A stretch of DNA of 64,000 nucleotides from Ceratotherium simum simum. Its lineage: Eukaryota; Chordata; Mammalia; Perissodactyla; Rhinocerotidae. The stretch lies in contig NW_004454240.1 of NCBI RefSeq assembly GCF_000283155.1, forward strand, positions 1,752,746 to 1,816,745. The letters are read 5' to 3'. Positions 1-12,200 of the stretch are shown here, piece after piece (position 1 is the stretch's first letter; each line of letters starts with the position of its first letter). A program made the translations under genes and the position numbers. Below the pieces are notes generated by a model. The model was not told the origin of the DNA, did not search any database, and saw nothing but the letters and a program-made list of their open reading frames with translations.

Positions 1-172
1 TTTCAGTTCCTTTAGGTGCATTGTTAGATTGTTTATTTGAGATTTTTCTTGTTTGTTGAGATAGGCCTGTATTGCTATAAACTTCCCTCTTAGAACTGCT
101 TTTGCTGTATCCCATAAGTTCTGGCATGTCGTATTTTCATTTTCATTTGTCTCCAGGTATTTTTTGATTTGA
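1..172 (-). repeat. L1 ORF2 fragment, antisense, cut by window edge
   Basis: The sequence is nearly the same as 11931-12097 inside full-length L1 copy A, in the region between the L1 endonuclease and reverse-transcriptase parts of ORF2. It runs in from the window edge and stops abruptly near 172, where unrelated sequence begins. It is a fragment with no coding capacity. Confidence 0.8.
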
Positions 173-189
173 GAACCACTATTTTAGAC

Positions 190-420
190 CAGAGATCAGT
201 AATCATTTTCTGTAAAAGGCCAGGTAGTAAATATTTTAGGCTTTGTAAACCATAAAGTCTGTATCACACCTACTTTACTCTGCTGTTATAGTGTGAAAGC
301 TGCCATAGGGGATTTATAAATGAATGGAAGTGGCTGTGTTCTGAAAAAACTTTATTTACCAAAGTCCATGGCTAGTTGGATTTGGCCTGCAGGCTATATG
401 TAGTTTGCCAACCATTGTTA
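190..420. mobile_element. hAT-Charlie type MITE (MER1/MER30-like), first copy
   Basis: The stretch carries the familiar non-autonomous hAT pattern: a TTTCTGTAAAAGGCCAG start, 'taaatattttaggctttg', 'ggctgtgttctg', 'ctttatttacc', and a 'gcctgcaggcta...gtttgccaacc' end. Related copies lie at 2188-2350 and 62765-62930. The exact Repbase name is from memory and uncertain; the hAT-like family match is better supported. Confidence 0.6.
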
Positions 421-496
421 TAGACCAGTCTACCTGACACATGACTTCTTGGATGAGAAGTCATTCAGCCTCTTCTGGAATACCTATGGAAGTGGG

Positions 497-541
497 GATT
501 ATTATTATTATTATTATTATTATCATCATCATCATCATTAT
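497..541. repeat. ATT/ATC trinucleotide microsatellite
   Basis: About nine ATT units run directly into five ATC units. It is a compound trinucleotide repeat that could be polymorphic. No gene is present. Confidence 0.9.
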
Positions 542-799
542 ATTTTTACAAAGCTGAGACACAAAATTCTTCCTCATATGGAATTGATACATGTTTTCCA
601 GTAATTTCCAAGGCTGTTAGTTCTGCCATATGGTAACATCTAAATCTTTTACTTCACAACCCTTCCCCAGTTCATTCTAACATTGATGTAATATGGTCAC
701 TTCCTAGATGTCACTTCCAGTTTGTAAGTATGCTAACTGGAAATGAACACAATACTCCAGATATGATCTAACAGTTATATATGTATATACCTTTCATGT

Positions 800-1028
800 T
801 TTAAATGTTCTAAACCTGCACTATCCAATATGGTAGAAACTAGCCACACATAGCTATTTAAATTTAATTTAATTAAAATTAAACAAAGTTGAAAATTTAG
901 TCCCTCAGTCATACTTGATATATCAAGTCTCTGTAGCCACCTGTGGCTAATGGCTACCTTATTGGGCAGCACAGATAGAGAACATTTCCATTATCACAGG
1001 AAGTTCTGCTGGACAGTGCTGTTCTAGA
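800..1028. mobile_element. hAT-type MITE (MER3-like)
   Basis: The element has CTGCACTATCCAATATGG near its left end and 'ggacagtgctgttc' at its right, the expected complementary termini. In between lie 'agccacacatagctatttaaat', an AT-rich core and 'gccacctgtggctaatggctac'. This palindromic layout is typical of short non-autonomous hAT elements. The family name is remembered, not searched. The element sits inside the ancient repeat. Confidence 0.55.
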
Positions 1029-1199
1029 TCCTATGTTTCTTTTAATGCAGCCAATGTTTAAATTAGCTCTTTTCTGGCAGGCACAACATGTAGTGAATGT
1101 ATTGGGCTTACAAAACTAGATCTTTACAATATCAGTTGCTCTTAATCCTTGAATTTCACATCCTCCACTTTTATGGTTGACCATGTACCCAATAGCCAT

Positions 1200-2035
1200 A
1201 CTAAAAGGAAAAAACTCGATTTTTCCCTCCTGTTGTAGGGAAAAACCTAGTTCTTCCCTCCTTTGTATTTTTCTCCTATGTTTTTCTTCCCTGTGAGTCT
1301 CCTTTACTACTCACAAAACATTTCACTTCTAGTCACCAAATATGTAGAGGTTTTTCCCTACACCAAGCAATTCTCTGTGACCCCAGCTGAGTGTCCTACA
1401 GTTCAACTCAATTCTGACTCTATCTACCTGGAGATAGCATCAGATCCCACAGGTTAAGGGCTCAGTCCCGCAAGAGTGCCCTCTACACACACATACACAC
1501 TTCAGACACCAGTCACAAGCCCAGGTTATCACCTATATTTCTGACTAACTGGATATAGATCAGAGGTTCCAACAACCTCCTCCTTGGGTTCAATTAATTT
1601 GCTAGAGCGGCTCACAGAACTCAGGGAAACACATTTACTAGTTTATTAAAGGATATGATAAAGGATACAGATGAACAGCCAGATGAAGAGGTACATGGGT
1701 GAGGTCTGGGAGGGTCCCAAGCACAGGAGCTTCTGTCCTTGTGGAGTTGGGGTGCATCACCCTCTGGTGTGGATGTGTTCGCCAGCCTGCAAGCTCTCTG
1801 AACCCTGTACTATTGGGATTTTATGGAGGCCTCCTCATGTAGGCATGATCAATTATTAATTCCATTTCCAGTCCCTCTCCCCTCCCTGGAGGATGGGTAG
1901 GGGGGTGGGGCGAATAAGAGATGCCCCTAGTGTTCTTGTGACTTAGGAAATTACAAGGGTTTTAGGAGCTCTGTGCCAGGAACTGGGGGCAGAGACCAAT
2001 ATGTATTTTCTATTATCTCACACATACTTTGAAAG
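1200..2035 (-). mobile_element. Old endogenous-retrovirus LTR, antisense
   Basis: On the minus strand the segment contains an AATAAA-type signal ('cctttaataaactag') followed by 'ccctgagttctgtgagcc' and 'aggaggttgttggaacctc', a pattern I associate with old ERVL-type LTRs. No internal gag, pol or env sequence flanks it, so it is probably a solo LTR. Exact ends and family are not determined. It splits the ancient repeat. Confidence 0.5.
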
Positions 2036-2187
2036 CTGTTAAGTTTCAACCTGATTGTTACAGCCTATTTTTTTCAGTTGTTCTGATCTTGTGAATTTTG
2101 ATTCTATCATGCAATGTATTAACTACTCCTCCCAGTTTATGTCATCCTCAGATTTTGTAGGCATGCCACCTGTCTTCATCTAATTCA

Positions 2188-2350
2188 GAGTGGCAAACTT
2201 TTTCTTAAAGGACAAGATAGTATATATTTTAGATTTGTGGGTCACACAGTTTCTGTCACAGCTCCTCAATTGTGTCATTATAGTGCAAAAGCAGCTATAG
2301 ACAATATATAAACAAATGCGTGTGGCTGTGTTCCAATAAAACTTTTTTCC
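2188..2350. mobile_element. hAT-Charlie type MITE, second copy
   Basis: It begins 'agtggcaaactttttctt', continues with 'agtatatattttagatttg' and ends 'ggctgtgttccaataaaac'. It shares order and motifs with 190-420 and 62765-62930. Its right end abuts the T-rich 3' end of the next antisense L1. Confidence 0.55.
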
Positions 2351-5300
2351 AGTTTTTTTTATTGCAGTAAAATACACATAACATAAAATTTATCATCTTT
2401 CCCTTTAAGTATACACTTCAGTGGTATTAAGTACATTCGTATTCTGCAAACATCACCACACTCCATCTCCAGAACTCTTTTCATCTTGCAAAACTGAAAC
2501 TCTTTACTCATTAAACAATAACTCCCTATTTCCCCCTCCTCCCAGGCCCTGGCAACCACCATTCTACTTTCTGTCTCTGTGAATTTGACTACTCTAGGTG
2601 CCTCATATAAGTGGAATCATACAGTATTTGTCTTTTTGTGACTGGCTTATTTCACTTAGCGTAATGTCCTCAAGGTTCATCCATGTTGTAGCATGTGTCA
2701 GAATTGCCCTCCTTTTTAAGGCTGAAGAATATTCCATTGTATGTATATACCACATTTTGCTTATCCATTCATCTGCTGATGGAAGATAAAACTTCCATGT
2801 TTTAGCTATTGTAAATAATGCTGCTATGAACGTGGGTGTAAAAATATCTCTTTGAGAACCTGCTTTCAGTTCTTTTGGTTATATACCCAGAAGTGGAATT
2901 GCTGGATAATATAGTAATTCTATTTTTAATTTTTTGAGTAACTGTTATACTGTTTTCACAGTGGATGTACCATTTTACATTCCCACTAACAGTACACAAG
3001 GGTTCCAATTTCTCCACATCCTTGCCAACTCTTGTTGTTTTCTGTTCTTTTGATAGTAGCCATCTTAATATGTGTGAGGTGGTATCTCATGTAGTTTTGC
3101 TTTGCACTTCCCTAATAACTAGTGACATTGACCACCTTTTCATGTGATTTTTGGCCATTTGTATATCTTCTTTGGAGAAATGTCTATTCAAGTCATCTGC
3201 CCATTTTTTAATTGGGTTATTTGTTTTCTTGTTGTTAAGTTTTAGGGGTACTCTATGTATTCTGGATATTAATCCCTTATCGTATATATGATTTTCAAAT
3301 ATTTTCTCCCATTCTGAGAGTCACCTTTTTACTCTAATAGTGTCTGCTGATGCACAATTTTTAAAAATTTTCATGAAATCCAATTTGTGTATTTTTTCTT
3401 TTGTTTCCTGTTCTTTTGGTGGCGTATCTAAAAACTCGTTGGCCAATCCAATGTCATGAAGATTTTCCCCTGTGTTTTCTTCTAGGAGTTTATATAAGTT
3501 TTAGGTCATACATTCAGGTCATGGATCCATTTTGAGTTAATTTTTGTATATGATGTAAGATAAAGGTCCAACCTCATTCTTTTGCATGTGATATCCAGTT
3601 TTCCCAGCATCATTTGTTGAGAAGACTGTCTTTTCCCCATTGAATGGTCTTGGCACCCTTGTCAAAAGTCATTTAACCATATATGTAAGAGTTTATTTCT
3701 GGGTTCTCTATTCTGTTCCATTGCTCTGTATGTCTGTCTTTATACCAATACCACACTGTTTTTACTGCTGTACCTATGTAGTAAGTTTTGAAATCAGGTA
3801 ATGTGAGTCCTCTAGCTTTGTTCTTTTTCGGAATCGTTTTGGCTATTCAGAGTCCCTTGAGATTCCATATGAATTTTAGGATGAATTTTTCTATTTCTAC
3901 AAAAACATCATTGGGATTTTGATAGGGATTGCATTAAATTTGTAGATTGCTTTGGGCGTATTGGCATCTGAATGTTAAGTCTTCCAATCTATGAACGTGG
4001 AATGTCTTTCAATTTATTTATGTCTTCTTGAATTTTGTTCAGAAATGTCTTATAGTTTTCAATGTACAAGTCTTTCACCCCCTTGGTTAAGTTAATTGCT
4101 AAGTATTTTTTTGATGCTATTGTAAATGGAATTGTTTTCTTAATTTCCTTTTCAGATTGTTTATTAGTGTATAGAAATGCAACTGATTTTTACATATTGA
4201 CTTTGTATCTTGCTACTTAGCTGAATTCATTTATTAGTTTTAATAGTTTTTTGTGGAATCTTTAGGGTTTTCTACATATAAGATCATATCATCTGTGAAC
4301 AAAGATAATTTTACTTCTTCCTTTCCAATTTGGAGGGATGCCTTTTATTTCTTTTCCTTGACTAATTTCTCTGGCTAGGACTTGAAAAGAAGTGGCTAAA
4401 GCAGGCGTCCTTGCCTTATTCCTGATCTTACAGGAAAAGCTTTCAGTCTTTCACCATTGAGTGTGAGGTTTGCTGTGAGTTTTTCATATGTGGCTTTTAT
4501 TATGTTTAGATAGTTTCCTTCTATTCTTATCTTGCTGAGTATTTTTATTATGAAATGGTGTTGAATTTTTCAAATGATTTTTCTACATCTGTGGAGATGA
4601 TCTTGTCATTTTTATCCTTCATTGTGTTAATGTGGTATATAACACTTACTGATTTTTGTATGTTGAACCATCCTTGCATCCAGGAATAAATCCCACTTGG
4701 TCATAGTGCATGATCCTTTTAATATGTTGTTGAATTTGGTTTGCTAGTGTTTTGTTGAGGACTTTTGCATCTATAGTCATCAGGGATATTGGCCTGTAGT
4801 TTTCTTTTCTTGTAGTGTCTTTTTCTGTTTTTGATATCAGGGTAATGCTGACATCATAAAGTAAGTTTGGAAGTGTTCCCTCCTCTTCAATTTTTTGGAA
4901 GAGTTTGAGAAGAATTGGCATTAATTCTGCTTTAAATATTTGGTAGAATTTGCGAATGAAGCTGTTGGGTCCAGGGCTTTTCTTTGTTGGGAAGTTTTTG
5001 ATTTCTGATTCAATCTCTTTACTAGTTATAGGTTTGTCAGGTTTTCTATTTCTTCATTATTCAGGCTTGGTAGGTGGTATATTTCTAGGAATTCATGCGT
5101 TTCTTCTAGGTTTTCCAATTTGTTGGTGTATAGTTATTCATAGTACCTCTTAAAATCCTTTTAATTTCTGTGGCATCAGTTGTAATATCTCCTCTTTCAT
5201 TTCTGATTTTATTTATTTGAGTCTTTTTTTTCTTAGTTTAGCTAAAAGTTTGTCAATTTTCTTTTCAAAAAACCAACTCTTAGTTTCATTGATTTTTTTT

Positions 5301-6245
5301 CCTATTGTTTTTCTAGTCTCTATTTCATTTATTCTTGATCTAATTTTGTTATTTCCTTCCTTCTGCTAGCTTTGGTTTTAGTTTGTTCTTCTTTTTTTAA
5401 TTCCCTAAGTTGTAAAGTTAACTTGTTAATTTGAGATCTTTCTTGTTTCTCAATGTTAGCATATATAGCTATACATTTCTCCCTTAGTACTACTCTTTCT
5501 TTGTCCTATAAGTTTTGGTGTTTTGTGTTTTCATTTTCATTCATCCGTAAGTATTTTCTTGAGAAGAATGTGTGTTCTGCTATTGGGTAGAATGTGCTGT
5601 ATATGTCTATTAGATCTAGTTGGTTTATTATATTGTTCAAATCCTCTGTTCCATACTTATCTTGTGTTGTGTTGTTCTATCCATTATTGAGATAGGGTCT
5701 TGAAGTTTCCAACTATTATTGTAGAGCTATTTCTACCTTCAGTTCTCTCAAATTGATGGTCTTTTGATGGTCTGTTATTAGGTATGTGCATATTTATAAT
5801 TTTTATATCTTCTTGCTCTATTGAACCTTTTATTAATGTATAATGTCCTTCTTTGTCTTTTGTAACATTTTTGATTTAAAGTCAATTTTGTCTGATGTTA
5901 TTTTATCCACCCCTGCTCACTTTTGGTTACTATTTACATGGAATATCCTTTTCCATCATTTCACTTTCAACCTAGTTGTGTCTTTGGATCTTAAGTGAGT
6001 CTCTTATAGGCAGCATATAGTTGGATTCTGTTTTTTTATTTATTCTTCCAACCTCTGCCTTGTGATTGGAGAATTTAATCCATTTACATTTAAAGAAATT
6101 GCTGATAAAGAGGGACTTACTTTTGTTATTTTGCTGTTTGTTTTCTGTATGCCTTATAGCTTTTTTTGTCCCTCATTTCCTGTATTACTATCTTTAAGAC
6201 TGACCAACTTTTCTCACCGATACTACATTCTAAAGGTATTTATCA
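2350..6245 (-). mobile_element. Antisense L1, 3'UTR to ORF2 start, 5'-truncated
   Basis: Reading the minus strand gives the L1 order 5' to 3': inter-ORF DNA near 6200, endonuclease and reverse transcriptase, the C-terminal ORF2 domain near 3000, and a 3'UTR ending in a T-run (on +) near 2360. One open piece at 4646-4921 encodes an RT-like segment ([20 protein letters not shown] and [11 protein letters not shown]), matching the conserved L1 RT 'NYRPISL' region. Many stops and frameshifts occur, so it is inactive. ORF1 and the 5'UTR are missing. It meets a sense L1 end to end near 6300. Confidence 0.85.
4646..4921 (-). pseudogene. L1 ORF2 reverse-transcriptase remnant
   Basis: The 91-codon open piece keeps the RT finger/palm phrase NYRPISLM followed by DQVGFIPG. 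It is part of an intact RT fold in live L1s, but flanking stops leave only this shard. The catalytic FADD motif is not in this frame. It is a decayed fossil. Confidence 0.75.
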
Positions 6246-7386
6246 TATAGAAAAGAGTTTGCAAACCAGTGGACTGTCAGCTGGGTATGACCAGAGTTGT
6301 GTTGCATAGGAATGAATTAGTTGAATTACACAATGCAGTCCCTGTCAAGATTCCAATGGCATTTTTTACAGAAATAGAAAAAACAATCCTAAAGTATGTA
6401 TGGAACCACGAAAGACCCCAAATAATCAGAGCAATCCTGAGAAAGAAGAACAAAGCTGGAGGTACCACACTTCCTGATTTCAAACTATATTACAAAGCTA
6501 TAGTAATCAAAACAGTATGGTACTGGCATAAACATAGACACATAGACCAATGGGACAGGATAGAGAGCCCAGAACTAAACCACTGCATATATAGTCAACT
6601 AATATTTGACAAGGGAGTCAAGAACATTCAATGGGGAAAGAAAATAGTCTCTTCAACAAATTGTGTTGTAAAAACTGAATAAAAAATAAAATTGGACCCC
6701 TATCTTAAAAATGCAGAAAAATAAAATTGGACTCCTATCTTATACCACTCAAAAATATTAACCCAAAATGGATTAAAGATTTAAACATGAGACCTGATAG
6801 CATAAAACTCCTAGAAGAAGACATAGGGAGGAAACTCCTTGGCATTGTCCTTGGCCATGACTTTTTAGATATGACACCCAGAGCAAAAGCAACAAAAGCA
6901 AAAAATCAACAAGTGAGACTACATCAAACTAAAAAGCTTCTGCGCAACAAAAGAAACAGTCAACAAAATGAAACGGCTACCTATGGAATAGGAGAAAATA
7001 TTTGCAAACCATATATCTGATAAAGGGTTAATATCCAAAATATTTAAAGAACTCATACAACTCAATAGCAAAGAAATAATCAAGCCAATTAAAAAATGGG
7101 TAGAGGATCTGAGTAGACATTTTTCCAAATAAGACATTTAAATAGCCAACAGGTACATGAAAAGATGCTCAACATCACTAATCATCAAGGAAATGCAAAT
7201 CAGATCCACAATGAGATATCACCTCACACCTGTTAGAATGGCTATCATCTAGGCGACAAAAGATAAGTGTTGGTGAGGATGTGGAGAAAAGGGAACCCTT
7301 GTACACTGTTGATGGGAGAGTAAATTGCTTCAGTCACTATGGAGAACAGTATGGAGGTTCCTCAAAAAATTAAAAATAGAACTCCA

Positions 7387-7633
7387 GGGCCGGCCCGGTA
7401 GCACAAGTGGTTAAGGGCGTGTACTCTGCTTTGGCGGCCCGGGGTTCGCAAGTTCGGATCCCGGGCGTGCACTGACGCACCACTTGTCAAGCCGTGCTGT
7501 GGCAGCATCCCATATAAAGTGGAGGAAGATGGGCACGGATGCTAGCTCAGGGCCAATCTTCCTCAGCAAAAAAGGGGAAGATTGGCATCGGATGTTAGCT
7601 CAGGGCCGATCTTCCTCAAAAAAAAAAAAAAAA
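7387..7633 (+). mobile_element. ERE SINE inserted in L1 (long type)
   Basis: It starts GGGCCGGCCCGG, has a tRNA-like A box ('tagcacaagtggttaag') and a B box ('ggttcgcaagttcggatcc'). Two 'ttagctcagggcc...cttcctca' segments and a poly(A) follow. A short duplication (agaact[c/a]c) brackets it within L1 ORF2. EREs are mobilised by L1 machinery and transcribed by RNA polymerase III when young. Confidence 0.9.
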
Positions 7634-7815
7634 GAACTACAGTATGATCCAGCATTTCCACTTCTAAGTATTTATCCAAAGGAAATGAAAACAGGATATC
7701 AAAGAGATATTTGTGCTTCCATGTTTATTGCAGCATTGTTCACTATATCCAAGACAAGGAAACAACCTAAGTGTCCATTAATGGATGACTGGATAAAGAA
7801 GATGTGATATATGTG

Positions 7816-7856
7816 TATATATATATATACACACACACACATACACACAGACATAC
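7816..7856. repeat. TA/CA dinucleotide microsatellite in L1 3' region
   Basis: A run of (TA)n passes into (CA)n just after the L1 ORF2 stop. This is a normal site for L1-associated microsatellite growth. Confidence 0.75.
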
Positions 7857-8289
7857 ATACAGTGAAATATTATCTAGCCATGAGAAAGAAGGAAATTCTG
7901 CCATTTGTGACAGCATGGATGGACCTTGAGGACGTTATGCTAAGTGAGATAAGTCAGAGAAAGACAAATACTGTATGATGTCACTTATATGTAGGTTCTA
8001 AAAAAGCTGGACTTGTAAAAACATAGAGTAGAATATTGATTACTAGGGGCCAGGGGGTAGGGGAATCATGGAGATGTTGTTCGATGGTATGAACTTGCAG
8101 CTAGTAGATTAAGTCCTGGAGATCTAATGCATAGCATAGTGGTTATAGTCAACAATACTGTAATATAAACTTCAAAGTTACTAAAAGACTATATCTTAAT
8201 TGTTCTCACCACAAAAAAGAAATGATAATTATGTGACACAATATAAGTGTTAGCTAACGCTATGGTGGTAATCATATTGCAATATATAA

Positions 8290-8600
8290 ATGTATCAAAT
8301 CAACAAGTTATATGCCTTAAGCTTACACAATGTAATATTTCAATTATATCTCAATAGAAAAGACATTATGAAAGAAGAATCAAGAGGATTTGTAACTGGT
8401 TATGGGAGGCAGGGGACAGGGAGGCAGAAGAAGGTAGATGGCAACAGACACAAGATGATGCAGTGTCCTGGAGGAGCTGGTAGTAAATACTATAGAATGT
8501 CGGTATAGAAGGTATTTGAGCAATAAAGGAGAACGAAGATTAAGAAAAAATAATGATTTTGAATATTGGACTCAGTAGTAACTTTCATTATCTTAATAAT
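8290..8600. other. Intron sequence with no recognised feature
   Basis: The stretch is AT-rich and GA-rich. A 72-codon open frame (8290-8508) is unsupported by codon pattern or homology that I recognise. Its first part is still L1 tail. Confidence 0.6.
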
Positions 8601-8815
8601 TGTTATCATTTATTGAATGCTTACTTTGTGCCAGTTACTGTTCTAAGGCCTTTTAATGAATATCGGATTTAATTATTCACAGAGACACTGTGAGGTAGGT
8701 ACTATTCACATTTTCCACATTATACAGATGGAGAGGTTAAGAAATTTGCCCAAGGTCACAGAGCTATACTAAGTGGTGGAGCAAGGATCTGAAACTAGGC
8801 AAGCAGGCTTTAGAT
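8600..8815 (-). repeat. MIR SINE, antisense
   Basis: It reads 'tcatttattgaatgcttactttgtgccag', '...ctgtgaggtaggtact', 'gcccaaggtcacagagcta', in MIR order on the minus strand. This is an ancient tRNA-derived SINE shared by all mammals. Confidence 0.88.
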
Positions 8816-9216
8816 CCCTTCTTCTTGTTTTTTTAGGATATAGAGTATTATTTATTTATTTATTATTTTATTGAGATCATAACAGTTTATAATATTTTGA
8901 AATTTCAGGTGTACATTATTATTTATCAGTTTCTGTATAGACTGCACTGTGCTCACCACCAATAGTCCAGTTTTTATCCGTCACCATATATATGTGCCCC
9001 TTTACCCCTTTCACCCATCCGCCAACCTCCTTCCCCTCTGGTAACCACTAATCTGTTCTCCTTTGTCCATGTGTTTCTCTTCCACATATGAGTGAAATCA
9101 TGTGTTGTTTGTCTTTGTCTGGCTTATTTCACTTAACATCATATCCTCAAGGTCCATCCATGTTGTGGCAAATGGATGATTTTGTCTTTTGTTAAGGCTG
9201 AGTAGTATTCCATTAT

Positions 9217-9268
9217 GTGTACATATATATATGTATATGTATATATATATGTATATATATATATACAC
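9217..9268. repeat. TA/TG-rich simple repeat in L1-A 3' region
   Basis: Alternating 'tatatatgtatatgtatatatat' purine-pyrimidine sequence lies at the junction of L1 ORF2 and 3'UTR. It is likely length-variable. Confidence 0.75.
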
Positions 9269-9289
9269 CACATCTTCTTTATCTATTCA

Positions 9290-12200
9290 TCAGTTGACAG
9301 GCATATGGGTTGCTTCCACGTCTTGGCTATTGTGCATAATGTTGCAATGAACCGGAGTGCGTAAGTCTCTTGGAATTGTTGATTTCAAGTTCTTTGGATA
9401 AATCCCCAGTAGTGGGATAACTGGATCATATGGTATTTCTACTTTTAATTTTTTGAGAAATCTCCATACTGTTTTCCATAGTGGCTGCAACATTTTGCAT
9501 TCCCACCAGTAGTGTAAAAGGGTTCTCTTTTCTCCTCATCCTCTCCAACATTTGTAATTTTTTGTCTTGGTAATTGTAGCCATTCTAACATGTGTAAGGT
9601 GATATCTCATTGTAGTTTTGATTTGCATTTCCCTAACAATTAATGATGTTGAACATCTTTTCATGTGCCTATTGGCCGTCTGTATATATTCTTTGGAAAA
9701 ATGTCTGTTCATCTCCTCTGCCCATTTTTTGATTAGGTTGTTTGTTTTTTGTTGTTGAGTTGTATGAGTTCTTTATGTATTTTAGAGGTTAACCCCTTGT
9801 CAGATATATGATTTGCAAATATTTTCTCCAAGTTTGTGGATTGTCTTTTCGTTTTGTTCATGGTTTCCTTTGCCTTGCAGAAGCTCTTTAGTCTGATGTA
9901 GTCCCATCTTTTGTTACTCGTGCCTGAGTAGACAGGGTATCTGAAAAGATGCTGCTAAGACAGATGTGAAACAGAGTACTACCTATATTTTCTGCTAGGT
10001 TTTTTATGGTTTCCAGTCTTGCTGTCAAGTCTTTAATCCATTTTGAGTTAATTTTTGTGTATGTTGTAAGACAATGGTCTACTTTCATTCTTTTGCATGT
10101 GGCTGTCCAGTTTCCCAACACCATTTATTGAAGAGACTTTCCTTTCTCCATTGTATGTTCTTAGCTCCTTTGACGAAGATTAGCTATCGGTCGATGTGTG
10201 GTTTAATTCCTGGGCTTTCAATTCTGTTCCATTGATCTATGTGTCTGTTTCTGTGCCAGTAGCATGTGGTTTTGATTACCATAGCTTTGTAGTATATTTT
10301 GAAGTCAGGGATTGTGATGCCTCCAGCTTTGTTCGTTTTTCTCAGGATTGCTTTCGCTGAGATCTTTTGTTGTTCCATATAAATTTTAAGATTCTTTGTT
10401 CTATTTCCTTGAAGAATGTCGTTGGGATTCTGATTGAGATTGCATTGGATCTGTAGATTGCTTTAGGTAATACGCACATTTTAACTATGTTTATTTTTTC
10501 AATCCGTGTGCATGGAATGTCTTTCCATTTCTTTATGTCATCTACAATGTCTTTCAATAATGTCTTATAGTTTTCAGTGTATAGGTCTTTCACCTCCTTG
10601 GTTAAATTTATTCCTAGATGTTTTATTCTTTTTGTTGCGATTGTAAATGAGATTGTATCTTGAATTATCTTTCTGCTAGTTTGTTATTAGAGTATAGAAA
10701 TGCAACTTATTTTTGTAAGTTGATTTTGTACCCTGAAACTTTGCTGTAATAGTTGATTATTTATAATAGTTTTCCAATGGATTCTTTAAGGTTTTCTGTA
10801 TATAGAATCATATCTACACACTGTGAGAGTTTCACTTCTTCCTTTCCAATTTGAATACCTTTTATTTCTTTTTCTTACCTAATTGCTCTGGCCAAAACCT
10901 CCAGTACTATGTTGAAGAAGAGGGGCGAGAGTGGGCACCCTTGTCTTGTTCCTGTTCTTAACAGAATGGCTTTCAATTTTTCACCATTGAATATGATGTT
11001 AGCTGTGGGTTTGTCATATACGGCCTTTATTATGTTGAGGTACTTTCCTTCTATACCCATTTTCTTCAGAGTTTTTATCATAAATGGATGCTATATCTTG
11101 TCAAATGCTTTCTCTGCGTCTATTGAGATGATCATGTGAGTTTTATTCTTCATTTTCTTAATGTGGTGTATCACGTTGATTGATTTGTGGATGTTGAACC
11201 ATCCCTGCATCCCTGGAATAAATCACACTTGATCACGGTATATGATCTTTTTAATGTATTGTTGTATTCGATTTGCTAGTATTTTGTTGAGGATTTTTGC
11301 ATCAGTGATATTGGCCTATAATTTTCTTTTTGTGTGTTGTCCTTGCCTGGTTTTCGTACCAGGGTAATGTTGGCTTCATAGAATGAGTTAGGAAGCTTCC
11401 CCTCCTCTTCAAATTTTTAGAAGAGTTTAAAAAGGATAGCTATTAAGTCTTCTTTGAATGTTTGGTAGAATTCACCAGGGAAGCCGTCTGGTCCTGCACT
11501 TTTATTTTTTGGGAGGTTTTTGATTACTGTTTCAATATCCTCACTGGTGATTGGTCTATTCAGATTCTCTATTTCTTCTCATTCAGTTTTGGAAGGTTGT
11601 ATGATTCTAGGAATTTATCCATTTCTTCTAGATTATCCAATTTGGGGCATATAGCTTTTCCTATTGTTCTCTTATAATCTTTTGTATTTCTGAGGTGTCT
11701 GTTGTAATTTCTCCTCTTTCGTTTCTGATTTTATTTGAGCCTTCTCTTCTTTTTTTCTTGGTGATTCTGACTAAAGTTTTGTCAGTTTTGTTTATCTTTT
11801 CAAAGAACCAGCTCTTGGTTTTATTAATTTTTTCTATTGTTTCTTTAGTCTCTGTTTCATTTATTTCTGCTCTGATTTTTATTGTTTCCTTCCTTCTACT
11901 GATTTTGGGCTTTGTTTGTTCTTCTTTTTCCAGCTCCTTTAGGTGCATTATTAGATTGTTTATTTGAGATTTTTTTTGTTGGTTAAAGTAGCCCTGTATT
12001 GCTGTAAACCTCTCTCTTAGAACCACTTTTACTGTATCCCATAAATTTTGGCATGTCGTATTTTCATTTTCATTTGTCTGCAGGTATTTTTTGATTTCTT
12101 CATTGACCCAATCATGGTTCAGTAGCATTTTGTTTATTCTCCACATATTTGTGGCTTTTCCAATTTTCTTCCTGTAGTTGATTTCTATTTTCATACCGTT

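Larger units (their letters stand above)
555..2187 (-). repeat. Ancient mammalian repeat in three pieces (about 555-798, 1030-1185, 2040-2187)
   Basis: The three pieces resemble successive parts of one old mammalian-wide element. Phrases such as 'acacaatactccagatatgatct', 'taatgcagccaatg', 'actagatctttacaat' and 'cccagtttatgtcatcc' recur in order in that family (CR1/L3-like by memory; name uncertain). It is interrupted by a MITE at 800-1028 and by an LTR at about 1200-2035. Divergence is high, so boundaries are approximate. Confidence 0.4.
6335..8290 (+). mobile_element. Sense L1, ORF2 C-terminus and 3'UTR, 5'-truncated
   Basis: The + strand encodes the L1 ORF2 C-terminal region from '[18 protein letters not shown]' (in the ORF at 6269-6682) through 'KNINPKWIKDLNMRPDSIKLL' and the terminal 'LFTISKTRKQPKCPL' before a 3'UTR. 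An ERE at 7387-7633 splits it. Stops near 6680 and 7020 break the frame. Its 3' end lies near 8290, opposite to the neighbouring antisense L1. Confidence 0.85.

Noticed and set aside
6269..6682. 137-codon open frame that could be called a gene
   Set aside because: It is L1 ORF2 C-terminal sequence in a truncated sense L1 and ends at a stop.
7484..7807. 107-codon open frame
   Set aside because: It crosses from ERE SINE into L1 ORF2, an accidental fusion across an insertion.
2350..8290. Single twin-primed L1
   Set aside because: Both arms contain the same ORF2 C-terminus and 3'UTR, so two insertions are needed.
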